Shown piece after piece: positions 1 to 9,515 of a stretch of DNA of 64,000 bases. The position numbers and the translations under genes are program-made. The stretch's first letter is position 1, and each line of letters opens with the position of its first letter. Source of the DNA: Choristoneura fumiferana (taxonomy: Eukaryota > Arthropoda > Insecta > Lepidoptera > Tortricidae). The notes beneath the pieces are model-generated. The model was not told the origin of the DNA and searched no databases. It saw only the letters and a program-made list of their open reading frames with translations. The stretch spans positions 19,369,730 through 19,433,729 of the forward strand of contig NC_133476.1 in NCBI RefSeq assembly GCF_025370935.1, in the 5' to 3' direction.

Positions 1-306
1 CTTTTCTCAATGCAGCAGTATGCCATTACTTGCATGTCACGACACATGCAAGTATGTCTTTCTCTGTCTATTCTTGGCCTCCGACATCAAGCTATACCAC
101 GCCTTCACCACACCATGGCGTAGACCGATTGGTCGTCCCTAGTACCGCTGGAGGGACGCGGGCCAAAGAGATCTTTCGGATCTCGCGGTCGAAGGCTGGC
201 AAAAGCTGGCCCAAGAAGATTCCGGACCGGTCTAATCGTCGATTATAACATTTATAACCAAAGAAGATCGAACACCTACATAACAATGTAGTTTTTTAGC
301 CATTTT

Positions 307-510
307 TAACCCCTGACGCAAAAAGAACGGTAAGTTTGGCCGTTATGTGTGTCTGTGTGTCTGTCTGTCTGTGGCACCGTAGCTCTTAAACGGGTGGACC
401 GATTTGAATGCGGTTTTTTTCTAATTGAAAGCAGGTTTTATAGCGATGATGATATTGAACTTTGAAGTGACAAAGTCGGGGCTTTTCCGACTTTTTGTTG
501 GTTAGGTTAG
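307..510 (+). repeat. Interspersed repeat, AACCCCYGACGC family
   Basis: This copy begins AACCCCTGACGC and runs through a GTCT-rich stretch to a GGTTAGGTTAG end. The same order of blocks recurs at 16481-16724, 48951-49148, 53395-53606 and 59123-59366, in both orientations. No coding frame is conserved and the class is unknown. Short ORFs inside it are chance. Confidence 0.8.
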
Positions 511-851
511 TTACTAAACAAATAAAGGTTAACGAAAAATAATAAAACCTAAGCAAAGTTTGTTTAAAGTTATTCAATGTTCTCTTTGCCACAACAATGC
601 CAGATACTTGTACACAGAACCTATTTACAAACTGAAACTTTGACAGTTTCTTTTGAGTGTTTGGAAATATTTCAAAACTCCAGTTTCCTCCTGAAGGCGT
701 TAAAGCGGAACAAATATTCAAATAACATAACCTTACTAACTACCAAAAGGAAACTCGCTTTCATCTAAATAGGTTATTCGTTTGAGAGCTGCGATGCCAC
801 AGACATACTGAAATTTTCGTCAAACTTATAATAACACCCCCCTCTTTTGCT
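511..851. other. No gene seen
   Basis: AT-rich sequence with no supportable exon. A short minus-strand piece of the AACCCCYGACGC family lies at about 815-848, just before the SINE copy. Confidence 0.6.
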
Positions 852-1048
852 TCGTGGGTTACAAAATCACTTTCGCATTTTCGGTGAAGGAAAACATCGT
901 GAGGAAACCTGCACGTTAGTGCAAGCAGCAAGCAATTCAATGGTATGGCGTGAAGTTTCCAATCAGCACTGGGCCCGCGTGGGAATTACGGTCCAAGCCA
1001 TCTCATTCAGAGAGGAGGCCTGTGTCCAACATTGGAACGTTATATAAG
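852..1048 (+). mobile_element. SINE-A copy, diverged
   Basis: Matches the middle and tail of the main tRNA-derived SINE of this window: GGTGAAGGAAAACATCGTGA, the CAATTCAATGG block and the GAGGCCTGTG block. The tRNA-like head is largely lost. Its 3' end abuts the target site of the next SINE, which is in the opposite orientation. Confidence 0.8.
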
Positions 1049-1064
1049 CTTCCCCAACACACCC

Positions 1065-1363
1065 ATCATCCCAGCCTATATACGTCCCACTGCTGGGCAC
1101 AGGCCTCCTATCAGAACAAGAGGGCTTGGGCCTAAGTTCCCACGCGGGCCCAGTGCGGATTGGGAACTTCACACGCACCATTGAATTGCTTCGCAGGTTT
1201 GTGCAGGTTTCCTCACGATGTTTTCCTTCACCGCATAGCTCGTGGCAAATTTCAAATGTAATTCCGCACATGAATTTCGAAAAACTCAGAGGTGCGAGCC
1301 GGGGTTTGAACCCACGACCCTCTGTTGAGAGGCGATAAGTCAAACCACTAGGCCACCACGGCT
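1065..1363 (-). mobile_element. SINE-A, full length
   Basis: About 299 bp, read on the minus strand. The head resembles a tRNA gene, with box A-like TGGCCTAGTGG and box B-like GGGTTCAAACC. The tail is GGGACGTATATAGGCTGGGA followed by ATG repeats. Perfect 16-bp target-site duplications (CTTCCCCAACACACCC) flank it at 1049-1064 and 1364-1379, showing insertion by retrotransposition. Other copies lie at 26960, 46550, 50092, 55285 and 60765. Confidence 0.93.
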
Positions 1364-1628
1364 CTTCCCCAACACACCCGCTTCGTCTAATCCCACTTCA
1401 CATACCTGTCATTCTGTAACAAGTTGGGGATGTAAAATTTTAAAGCGAACAAAATGAAACGGAACGAACGGAATCCCGTTGGAGCGGGTTCTGTTTCCGG
1501 CAGCTAACAACACTGTAAAGTATTCACGATTCGACTGCCTCTGTAATTTTAATGTCCCATACTAGCACAGCCGCAGATTTAATTTCGCGTAAAATTCTGT
1601 GGGTCAAGTTATGAGATATAGCGACAGC

Positions 1629-1648
1629 GAGAGAGAGAGAGAGAGAGA
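1629..1648. repeat. (GA)n microsatellite
   Basis: About ten GA units in a row, adjoining a SINE-B fragment. Confidence 0.9.
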
Positions 1649-1659
1649 AATAAAAAATG

Positions 1660-1805
1660 GGTCAATTGACACCACATGACCTATGTAGTCCCAAACTAAG
1701 CATAACTTGTACTATAGGTACTAGGCAATCGATAGATATACTTATATAGATAAATACATACTTAAATAGATAATAACATCCAAGACCCGAGAACAAACAT
1801 TCGGG
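1660..1805 (-). mobile_element. SINE-B fragment
   Basis: Minus-strand body and tail of the SINE seen in full at 17288-17552: the CCAAGACCCGAGAACAAACA block, the TATATAGATA-rich middle and the CAATTGACC block. The tRNA-like head is missing. Confidence 0.8.
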
Positions 1806-1879
1806 TTATCCGGTCGTAATAAACTCAAAATATTTTTGTGCAATTAAGGCTATAACAAGTAATTATACTTAAATGTAAA

Positions 1880-1935
1880 AAAAAACAACAACCGGTTCTT
1901 AAGAACCTCTGTTTAGAGAATCCGGCAAGAGACTT
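1880..1935 (-). mobile_element. Non-LTR retrotransposon 3'-end fragment
   Basis: On the minus strand it reads TCTTGCCGGATTCTC, then AGAGGTTCTTAAGAACCGGT, like the plus-strand fragment at 10198-10242. I recognise this as a common lepidopteran LINE 3' region. No coding part is present. Confidence 0.5.
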
Positions 1936-3479
1936 AACGAAGTAATGTACGAATTAACGATTTATCGATATAAGAAATATTACAATTGCTAAAATGATTT
2001 CAATAAAATGCCATACAATAAATAAAGTAGATAATGGTACAGTCATACATACGTGGGGTAAACTTACGCAGTGGGTAAGTGTACGTAATCGATACATTTC
2101 GGACTGACATGTATAGGATTGCGTACACTGACCTTACCTATTTACCCGACATGACTTTACTACTTACAAAATATTTTTACATTTTGTATTTCTACTTAAA
2201 TTTGTACATTGTACAGTGTGCATTTGAGACGATTCTTACGACAAAAAACTTCGACTAAAGAATGGTCGAATCTTTCTCTTCCGCTGCTGTCTGTGACTGA
2301 CACCACACCGAAGCCCGTTTAAAACATAACATTTTCTGGTAAGTGGAATGTTCCTACGTGTTCTAACGATGGTGTTATTAAGCCCTGAAATACGCAACTG
2401 CTGCGTTTAGTGGCACGTTTAAATGGAAAATGGTTTTGGAGATTTTTAATAACTTTTCTCTCTTTTATTAAGTTAATCAAAAACCAATAAGTGCACATAT
2501 TTTCACTTTAAGTTGACTTTTGATACTTTATAATAATAATATAACCTAAGTACTAAAAATAAAATAATGACAAATAAGTTAATTAGGGTAATATTTAAAT
2601 TTATATCAAGACTGAATTTTATTGTTAAAATCGCTAAAATTTAAAAAAAAAAAATTAAATGAATTGTAGAAAATAATAATTTACTTACTTGTTTAAACAA
2701 ACTCCAAGGACTTTTAGCAAGATAATATTTCATTGTACGTAGGTATGACTTTTTAATAATTTTAAGACATTGATTAATTTCAGTATTTTTACTCGTAGAA
2801 AAATTATTGTACCTATACAATTGTTACAGTTGAGTTCATAAACTTGTGAAAAATATCTGAACACGACTCCCAAGACTGTACATAATTGGTCATGAATTTT
2901 CGTACCTAATTTAGCCGACCCAGTAAAGCTTCGCTGCCTATTATACAACGGTTGAATTAAATACTTTTTCCCCAATATACTTTGCTGTACACGTACCCTA
3001 AAAACACACAATAGATCGATAGTAACACCTTTATTCAGCTGTAACTCGTCTTCACCCTGAAGCACCTTGAAGAGCTCATTTGTATTGGAATTAACTGCAC
3101 CTGCGACCACTGACCGCAACAGACCGACAAAGGGCTTAACTCTAAGCTGTGTAAGCGTGGTATGAGCAGCGATAGCGGTGTTAAGCCCGGTTTAGACTTG
3201 CAAGAAAATTAATACAAGTTGTATTACATAGAGAAGTCATAAAGGGGCCGAGTTTAAAATGGTCAATCGAGCGCAGCAATGTATACTTGCACGAATGTTC
3301 TGGCAGATCTAAACTGAGCTTAAGAGTGCACTTTAATTGGAATAAATATCATTTAATTCCTTTCATTGACCGCTAGGGTGCAATAGAAATAAATCAATAG
3401 TCAATTTTAAATTAAAAAAAAGAAGCGCTGAATACATGTTTATGAAATGAAAGGAACCGGGCGAAATTTGGATATTCTT
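1936..3479. other. AT-rich, no gene seen
   Basis: Long AT-rich stretch with no splice-flanked conserved frame. The 129-aa frame on the minus strand at 2730-3119 has no recognisable domain or coding bias and is probably chance. Confidence 0.6.
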
Positions 3480-3670
3480 AGGATTTCGTACCTTAAAAGG
3501 AAAAAATGGAACGCTTATAGGAGTATTTTGTTGTCCGTCTGTTTGTCTGTCTGTCTTTCCATTTGTCAAAACCCTTTTTTTAAGGAGCGCGTGAAGGTAG
3601 GTCCCAACCTGAATTTGATATATACTCAAGTCTGCTACTTCGTGAAGCAGTATAAAAATCAAAGTACAAA
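3480..3670 (+). repeat. GTTCCG-family repeat, degenerate
   Basis: Shows the start of the GTTCCG family in decayed form: an accept-like TTTCGTACC block, GGAACGCTTATAGG, then a (GTCT)n run at 3536-3556. The better copy is at 24213-24849. Confidence 0.55.
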
Positions 3671-3700
3671 GTTCAAAATTGAAGGATTTGTCATTAAAAA

Positions 3701-3979
3701 AGGTCTAACAACTGGTAGCATGGTGTACGGTTGTGTCACTCTGAAGATGAGCTCTGGTTGAGTTCGAAACGCGTCAGTGTAGTGTGGTGGTGGTGATGGA
3801 TGGGTTTGTGTGATTTGTGTGTGTTCTTACAGTGTGGAGGTGGAGGAACTGCATGAACACGCATATTTTGCATAAGCTTAGCTATCGTAAGGTCGCGGGT
3901 GAGCAAGGAAATTCTTTTAGTTCATTGATATGGTCCTCCGCAAAGTAACGCCTGATTCAATAAATTATTAAAAAAGGTG
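3701..3979 (+). mobile_element. Short retroelement with a hammerhead-like motif, copy 1
   Basis: This 279-bp unit sits between perfect 14-bp direct repeats (TTTGTCATTAAAAA) at 3687-3700 and 3980-3993, so it was inserted by a mechanism that duplicates the target. A ribozyme-like fold lies near its 5' end (3737-3779), and a CCTGATTCAATAAAT block, which contains AATAAA, lies near its 3' end. It has no open reading frame. A second copy with its own 11-bp duplication is at 18388-18652, and fragments are at 7538-7640 and about 32855-32905. Hammerhead motifs are known from Penelope-like elements and retrozymes. Assignment to either is inference. Confidence 0.85.
3737..3779 (+). ncRNA. Hammerhead-ribozyme-like fold
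   Basis: Stem I is CACU (3737-3740) with AGUG (3776-3779). CUGA and AGAU follow at 3741-3748. Stem II is GAGCUC (3749-3754) with GAGUUC (3760-3765), closing a 5-nt loop. Then come GAA (3766-3768), the self-complementary ACGCGU (3769-3774) as a minimal stem III, and the C at the expected cleavage position (3775). Against the textbook core CUGANGA there is one extra U before stem II, so activity is uncertain. Confidence 0.5.
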
Positions 3980-3993
3980 TTTGTCATTAAAAA

Positions 3994-4507
3994 CCTATAG
4001 GGTACTACCGGTAGTCATGCAAACTTGAAATTTAAATAAAATCCCTCTCCGTGCCTTTGGTCGCTTCTATTCAGGACCGAACTGTAGACAGCATGTTTTT
4101 GTTACAGTATCATCAGTACGAGGGAACATTTTGGAAAAAGGCTGTTTTAATTGTGTTTGATGATTAATTTGCATGACAAAAGCGTACTTACAAGTGCCAT
4201 TCAAAATTGTATGAAAACACTTTCCCCAACATGTGACACAATGGTCGGGTTTCACTTTAGTATCCCGTTATTTTTGGTGACCTGCATACAATTAGAATAG
4301 AAATTCCTTTGACAGTATAACTTCCCTTTTGTATTTACGTTACGTATTTATAGATTCTCACCCATTTATCTACTTGTCTATTACAAATAATAAAATGAAG
4401 ATTAAAGGCTTACAAAAAATCGAACTCACGCATACTAGTACAAACAAAAATTGCATTTTATACCATTTCTATAATTTTGAACATGAAACTACCGTGAGAC
4501 TCACTCA
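3994..4507. other. No gene seen
   Basis: AT-rich sequence without a supportable exon or a recognised repeat. Confidence 0.55.
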
Positions 4508-4805
4508 TATTAAATGATATTGTAACGGATAACTCACGTCTTAAAACGAGTTTAGCTCGACATGTTTCGGGCTATTTCGTAGCCCTTCTTCTCAGGAGCA
4601 CGCACTCGGCCGGCGGCTGCCGCAACACGCACACTACGCGCCACCGCTCTGCTCGCGCGACAGCCCGACGAAACTAACACCGGCGCACAATTACCCCCAT
4701 TTTTATCGTCATTTTTATACACAACACTAACTAAACTATAGCCCGAAACATGTCGAGCTAAACTCGGTTTAAGACGTGAGTTATCCGTTACAATATCATT
4801 TAATA
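4508..4805 (-). mobile_element. Fold-back element with 67-bp inverted ends
   Basis: The ends 4508-4574 and 4739-4805 are inverted copies of each other with one mismatch. The 164-bp middle is unusually GC-rich for this window. The minus strand carries a second hammerhead-like fold across the left inverted repeat (4555-4599). The plus-strand arm at 4739 repeats only the 3' half of that fold. This could be a Penelope-like fragment inserted with an inverted partial copy, or a MITE. A SINE-B copy follows almost directly. Confidence 0.8.
4555..4599 (-). ncRNA. Second hammerhead-ribozyme-like fold
   Basis: On the minus strand: GCUC (stem I), CUGA, GAAGAA, then GGGCUA-CGAAA-UAGCCC (perfect 6-bp stem II with a 5-nt loop), GAA, the palindrome ACAUGU, C, and GAGC closing stem I. 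The layout equals that at 3737-3779 although the sequence differs. Three extra bases sit between CUGA and stem II compared with the canonical core. Confidence 0.45.
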
Positions 4806-4814
4806 CATTTCTAT

Positions 4815-5080
4815 AGAAATAAATAAATAAATATCACGGGACAATTCACACCAATTGACCTAGTCCCAAAGTAAGCTTAGCAAAGCTTGTGTTATGGGTA
4901 CTAAGCAACGGTTTAATATAATTATATAGTATAGATATCTATCTACATAATTAAATTTACCCAAGACCCGAGAACAAACATTCGTATTTTTCATACAAAT
5001 ATCTGCCCCGACACGGGAATCGAACCCGGGACCTCAAGCTTCGTAGTCAGGTTCTCTAACCACTAGGCCATCTGGTCGTC
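4815..5080 (-). mobile_element. SINE-B, near full length
   Basis: The minus strand has a tRNA-like head (GACCAGATGGCCTAGTGG, then GGGTTCGATTCCCG), a GCAGATATTTGTATG block, an AT-rich middle and a tail of ATTT repeats. It lies about 10 bases from the fold-back element. No clear target duplication is visible. Confidence 0.85.
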
Positions 5081-5459
5081 TAAAACTTAACAAAGTTTTT
5101 TTCTTTTCATTGATTTTCCGACATTTTTGCATTAGAATATTTCTAGGAAATATCAGTTTCAACCCCTGCTTTTACCAACTCTGCGAATGCGTTGCGAAAG
5201 CCATCGTGTCAAGCAAATGTAACTCATCGCGTTAATATTAATATACGTGCAATGAGCATGTCACCCCCAAAACCAGGTCAAATAAGGCCATTGCCGTTCC
5301 CCATAATATCTTTTATTCAAGACAACGGGTCCCCGATGGCACCGCTCCTTAATTAAGGGGGGCACACCTGTTTTAATCACAAGCATGATTATGCATGCAT
5401 TGCCGGCTACAGGTAAGTGCAAGTAAAGTTTGTAATGAAATGGAATTTATTTATTTTAC
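5081..5459. other. No gene seen
   Basis: Unique-looking sequence without a supportable feature. Confidence 0.5.
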
Positions 5460-5470
5460 AGTGACACAGG

Positions 5471-5629
5471 AAAACATCGTGAGGAAACCTGCACAAACCT
5501 GTGAAGCAATTCAATGGCGCGTGTGAAGTTCCCACTGGGCACGCGTGGGAACTATGGCCCAAGCCCTCTTGTTCTGAGAGGAGGCCTGTGCCCAGCAGTG
5601 GGACGTATATAGGCTGGGATGATGATGAT
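5471..5629 (+). mobile_element. SINE-A, 5'-truncated
   Basis: Starts inside the element at GAAAACATCGTGAGG and ends in GATGATGATG. Perfect 11-bp duplications AGTGACACAGG at 5460-5470 and 5630-5640 show that the truncation happened during insertion, as expected for incomplete reverse transcription. Confidence 0.93.
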
Positions 5630-5843
5630 AGTGACACAGGATCGTTTGACTTGCGATATGGCTACCGCGCCGGCTTAGCCTGTAGCTGTACAGAGATAGT
5701 GTTTTTTTTTCATATCTCCGGTTTGGAAAGTTTAATTTTTAAATTTGTACTATTAGCCACAGAGTCAAAGATAATTGAGATTCAACTTCGGAATCTAATG
5801 GTTTACGCGTGTAAAGCGGCGGGCAAACACTATATTAAATAAA

Positions 5844-6060
5844 CTAGCCGTTACCCGCGACTCGGTCCGCGTAGAATTCTTTTATCGCTATCCCGCGGAA
5901 ACTATGCAATTTTCCGGGATAAAAACTATCCTATGTTCTTCCCCGGAACTCAAACTATCTGTATACCGAATTTCATCTAAATCGGTTGAGCAGTTTAGAC
6001 GTGATGAAGTAACAAACAAACAAACAGACTTACAAACTCGTATTTATAGTATTAGTGGGA
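5844..6060 (-). mobile_element. Small non-autonomous Helitron
   Basis: On the minus strand it begins TCCCACTAATACTATAAAT and ends in CTAG, preceded by a GC-rich CGGACCGAGTCGCGGG block. It lies between a host A (5843) and T (6061), the Helitron target. It is 217 bp with no transposase. A related 3' end remnant lies just upstream, at about 5800-5835. Confidence 0.75.
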
Positions 6061-6483
6061 TAAAAAGACAATATCAAACGCGCACGGTTCTTTCACTCAC
6101 CGGCTTGCGTAAAAAAATTGTACTTTACGCTACTTGTCAGTATGATATTTATTGTGACAGGGTTTCACAGCGACTCAACACTTTCTGTGGCTACCCATCC
6201 GGTCAAAGCTTGTCCTAATTATATGAAAAATACAATAGCAATGTGAAATAACGGGTGTTAGGACTGATGAGCGTATATTTTGCCTTTATTAGAAGTTGTT
6301 ACGTGTAAAGGAAAAAACAAGGCTTTGTTATGTCCAGGATTAATTATAGGGCGATGTATATTTGGCTTATGTCGGAACAAAGGCATGGGTTAATGATCGT
6401 CGGAATATTTATAAAAAATACTTTTTACTAGCTGTTCCCTGTGATATTGTCTGCGAAGGATTCTTTTATCGTTATTCTGTGTG

Positions 6484-6730
6484 AACTCAAATTCAAATCA
6501 TTTATTCAGTAAATAAGCCGCAATGGACCCTTTTAGACGTAATTTTTTTTAAACTACCAGCGCTTTTGGAAAAACTATCATTGCTAAGAAGAATGCGCCG
6601 CAAGAAACTTGGCAGTAAGTCATTTTATCAAAACAAAATAATTACAAATAAAATACTTCAAAACTACAATCTAAATTACAGAAAAATTACATGAAAAGAC
6701 AATAATAATAACATGGCCTTCATTCCATTC
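6484..6730 (-). mobile_element. LINE 3'-untranslated fragment
   Basis: Contains the ACCAGCGCTTTTGGAAAAAC block and GCCGCAAGAAACTTGGCAGT, after an ATTCAAATCATTTATTCAGT end. I recognise these as the 3' region of a common lepidopteran LINE, here in reverse orientation. A related decayed copy is at about 38020-38100. No coding part is left. Confidence 0.6.
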
Positions 6731-7537
6731 TTCAAGTCCAAAAGAAGGCACCTAACATTTTTCCTCTTTTCAATAAATTTTTCATCATCATTTTTAATTG
6801 CACTAACTTTATAATGACCAACGTGAACGCTCCAACCCGTCCATTACGTCCATCTTGTTAAACCCATCAAACATCGCATAAAATCATTTCAAATACTTCT
6901 CAAAGCTTTCAGGGCCCATAAAGTTCTGAAACGTCTCAAAATGTCTAATTAAATAAAATAATGAATGGAATCAGGGGTCCGTGTTCATAAAGCTACGGGC
7001 CCCTTGCAACGGAACCCTTCCAGCGGTCACGCCCGTTTACCTTCTAATTATGCTTAGCGAATACTTTGGTGTTCGAGAGGCTACTCCGAAGCAGGACGAG
7101 GTAGCTGACAACGAAATGAGAAATTAAATTAAATTAAATATGCCCTTTTAAGCCTCATACAATGCAATACATTAGATACAATGACTCTTTATTGGATACC
7201 AAAACATAGTAAACAGTACAGAAAACACAGGTACCTATATATAGATTTCACCATATTTAGTAGCGAAGCGACTAAGCGACAAAAAAACGTTTGTTGGGTT
7301 AAATCTATGAAATGAAAAAAAAACAAAATCAAAAAAAGAAAACAATCAAATCAGTTGGGTCAAATCTTTCAAGTTTATCTTGACCCACTTCTTGTGGTCG
7401 GATTGACTCGAAATTTGGTATAGGTTTTTTAACAGAAACTGATTAGCCTTTTTCACAATGATTACATTACCACAAGAACTCTCGAAATTCTACTTACGGA
7501 TATTGCCATCTCAATTAAACAATATGTCATATAATTT
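6731..7537. other. No gene seen
   Basis: No exon found. About 7160-7250 resembles, in reverse, the LINE 3' end at 25540-25690 (CAATGACTCTTTATTGG). Confidence 0.5.
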
Positions 7538-7640
7538 ATTGAATCAGGCGTTACTTTGCGGCTTTGGCTTCAGTCCTTGCATAAACATAGCTATCATAAG
7601 GTCGTGGGTGACCAAAGCAATTGTTTTAGTTCCTTAATAT
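7538..7640. mobile_element. Fragments of the hammerhead-like element, inverted
   Basis: About 7538-7561 is the element's 3' end on the minus strand (AATCAGGCGTTACTTTGCGG reading plus). About 7578-7640 is a stretch of its body in plus orientation (CATAAGGTCGTGGGTGA). The two face each other, so this is a rearranged relic without the ribozyme-like part. Confidence 0.6.
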
Positions 7641-8400
7641 GTCATATACCTGGCATCACTTTAAAGCTGTAATTCTATACACTCTAAGGCCCTTCCAAAG
7701 TTTCTAATGTTTTGATTTCAAATGAAGGCCCTAATATTTCGGCAAAACCCTTCTTTATACCCTTCCCAAGCTAAAACAGCCCTTACCTTTCAGCTATAAA
7801 GTTTACGTAAAACGAATAAATATAAATGTATTCCGTAATAAGACTTAAAATTATTTAGAAGTTATTTAAATGAGTAAAATTACTTGTAGCAATGAAAGGA
7901 AGGTTATTAATTAAAAGATATTAAGTTTTTACTTGAATTTTCGAATAAGATTTTCGGAGTTAGAAACTCCTACGGGCGAGGTTTACTTTCAACGAAGTAC
8001 AGTACCTGGTGAATAATAATTTCTCATCGTATTTTCTCTGAAATATTCGCATTTACTTATATATATACTACTTTTGTCAGTCTCAATACCCATCAAGGCA
8101 GCGTAGAGGAAGGTCGTATCGAATGTTTAAGTACTAATCGATATAGAGTGGTTAACATAACACCTAAGGTAAGATTTTAATTCGATTTTCGTTTACACTA
8201 CATTCTCTATACCTACTAAAAAAAAAAAGAAAAAAAAAAGCTGTTTATTTCAATAAAAAAATACACGTACATTTCATTAATTAACTACTAATCCTTAATC
8301 AATAGGATGGTTGCAGTCAATTTAACTAATTTGGTCGTGCTATTTATAACATCATCTCAGTGTGATATGCTTCAAACACATGGTTTAAAATTTATTTCTG
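7641..8400. other. AT-rich, no gene seen
   Basis: No supportable exon. Several A and T runs near 8220-8260. Confidence 0.5.
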
Positions 8401-8409
8401 AAAGTTTGT

Positions 8410-8664
8410 GAACATGTTTGGATGTTTGTTACTCAATCACGTCTAAACCGCTGAACCGATTTAGATGAAATTCGGTATACTTTGAGTCCCGGGGAAGGAC
8501 ATAGGATAGTTTTTATCCCGGAAAATTGCATGGTTCCAATAGCGATAACCGAAGCGAATGCTGTAGGTGTCCATGGGTGGCAGTGATCAGGTGACCCGCA
8601 TCCTCGTTTGCCAGCTATAAAAAAAAACGAATACTACGCGGACGTAATCGCGGGCAACAGCTAG
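8410..8664 (+). mobile_element. Helitron relic with nested repeat piece
   Basis: Has the Helitron body (AACCGATTTAGATGAAATTC, then GGAAGGACATAGGATAG) and a 3' end CGCGGGCAACAGCTAG followed by T. Between about 8570 and 8630 sits a piece like the A-tailed repeat at 30245-30432. The 5' TC end is not clear. Confidence 0.6.
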
Positions 8665-8665
8665 T

Positions 8666-9365
8666 AAGTAAATAAAGTACTCCATTTATTAAACACAAAC
8701 AGCCGCTTACCAATACAATAATTCATAGACACGTCGGCAGCATCCGGAAGCAGTCGTGTTTACCGAATTTTCATGATGGCAACGGGTCATTCCCTACATC
8801 TATAAGCACGTAGATGTTAATCAGTATTTAAGTAAAATAACATGCAAGCTGCTCGTAGATTAAAATGCTTCGTCTTCATAAAAACAAATGAGATTCACGA
8901 AACCGCAAGCTTCGAGCGTTAACTAACACATAAATCGCTTAACACAAAGCGTGAAATTTTCTCAAGTCATAAATGCAAATGAACATGATGCAAATGAACA
9001 TGCAGGTGGGTACACTCGGAATGCACTTTATATACAATGGACTTGGACATTTCCTACCTCCTGCGACGAGCGCCAAAGCTTGTTATGATTAAGAGGAAAC
9101 CCTAAGGGCGAGAGAATTGAAAAATAGGTATTTGTAAAATCTATTGCTTTCGCCTTAACCTCAAGCCTCCCCCCGCAGAACGCGATAGAGACAATGCAGC
9201 TTTCACCGAAAATACCTATTAAAAATACATGAACTCAACGTTTCGTAGTCCCCTGATTTCTTCTCCAAAACTTGACCTCATGAAAAAAATGCGACAAATT
9301 CTTAAGGCTATTCTACCGAACTTTTCAAATTTTCATCTGGTGACCCTACTCACGACACTATCGCC
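8666..9365. other. No gene seen
   Basis: Mostly unique-looking, moderately AT-rich sequence. No splice-flanked coding frame seen. Confidence 0.5.
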
Positions 9366-9515
9366 AACTAGCCTTAGACCGATTCAAATGAAATTTGGTA
9401 TACATAGAGTCCCGGGGAAGGACATAGGGTAGTTTTTATCCCGGAAAACAGCATAGTTCCCGCGGTATAGCGATAAACGAATACAACGCGGACAGAGTCG
9501 CGGGCAACAGGCTAG
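9366..9515 (+). mobile_element. Helitron 3' fragment
   Basis: Reads GACCGATTCAAATGAAATTT, then CCCGGGGAAGGACATAGGGT, and ends in GTCGCGGGCAACAGGCTAG plus T. The last bases match the 3' end of the copy at 8410-8664. Confidence 0.6.

Noticed and set aside
963..1343. 126-aa minus-strand frame with GEGKHREETCT and GPAWELRPKPS
   Set aside because: It is a translation of SINE-A. The same peptide reappears from every SINE-A copy in the window (26923, 46622, 50117, 55274).
2730..3119. 129-aa minus-strand open frame
   Set aside because: No domain, no splice context, no coding bias; AT-rich chance frame.
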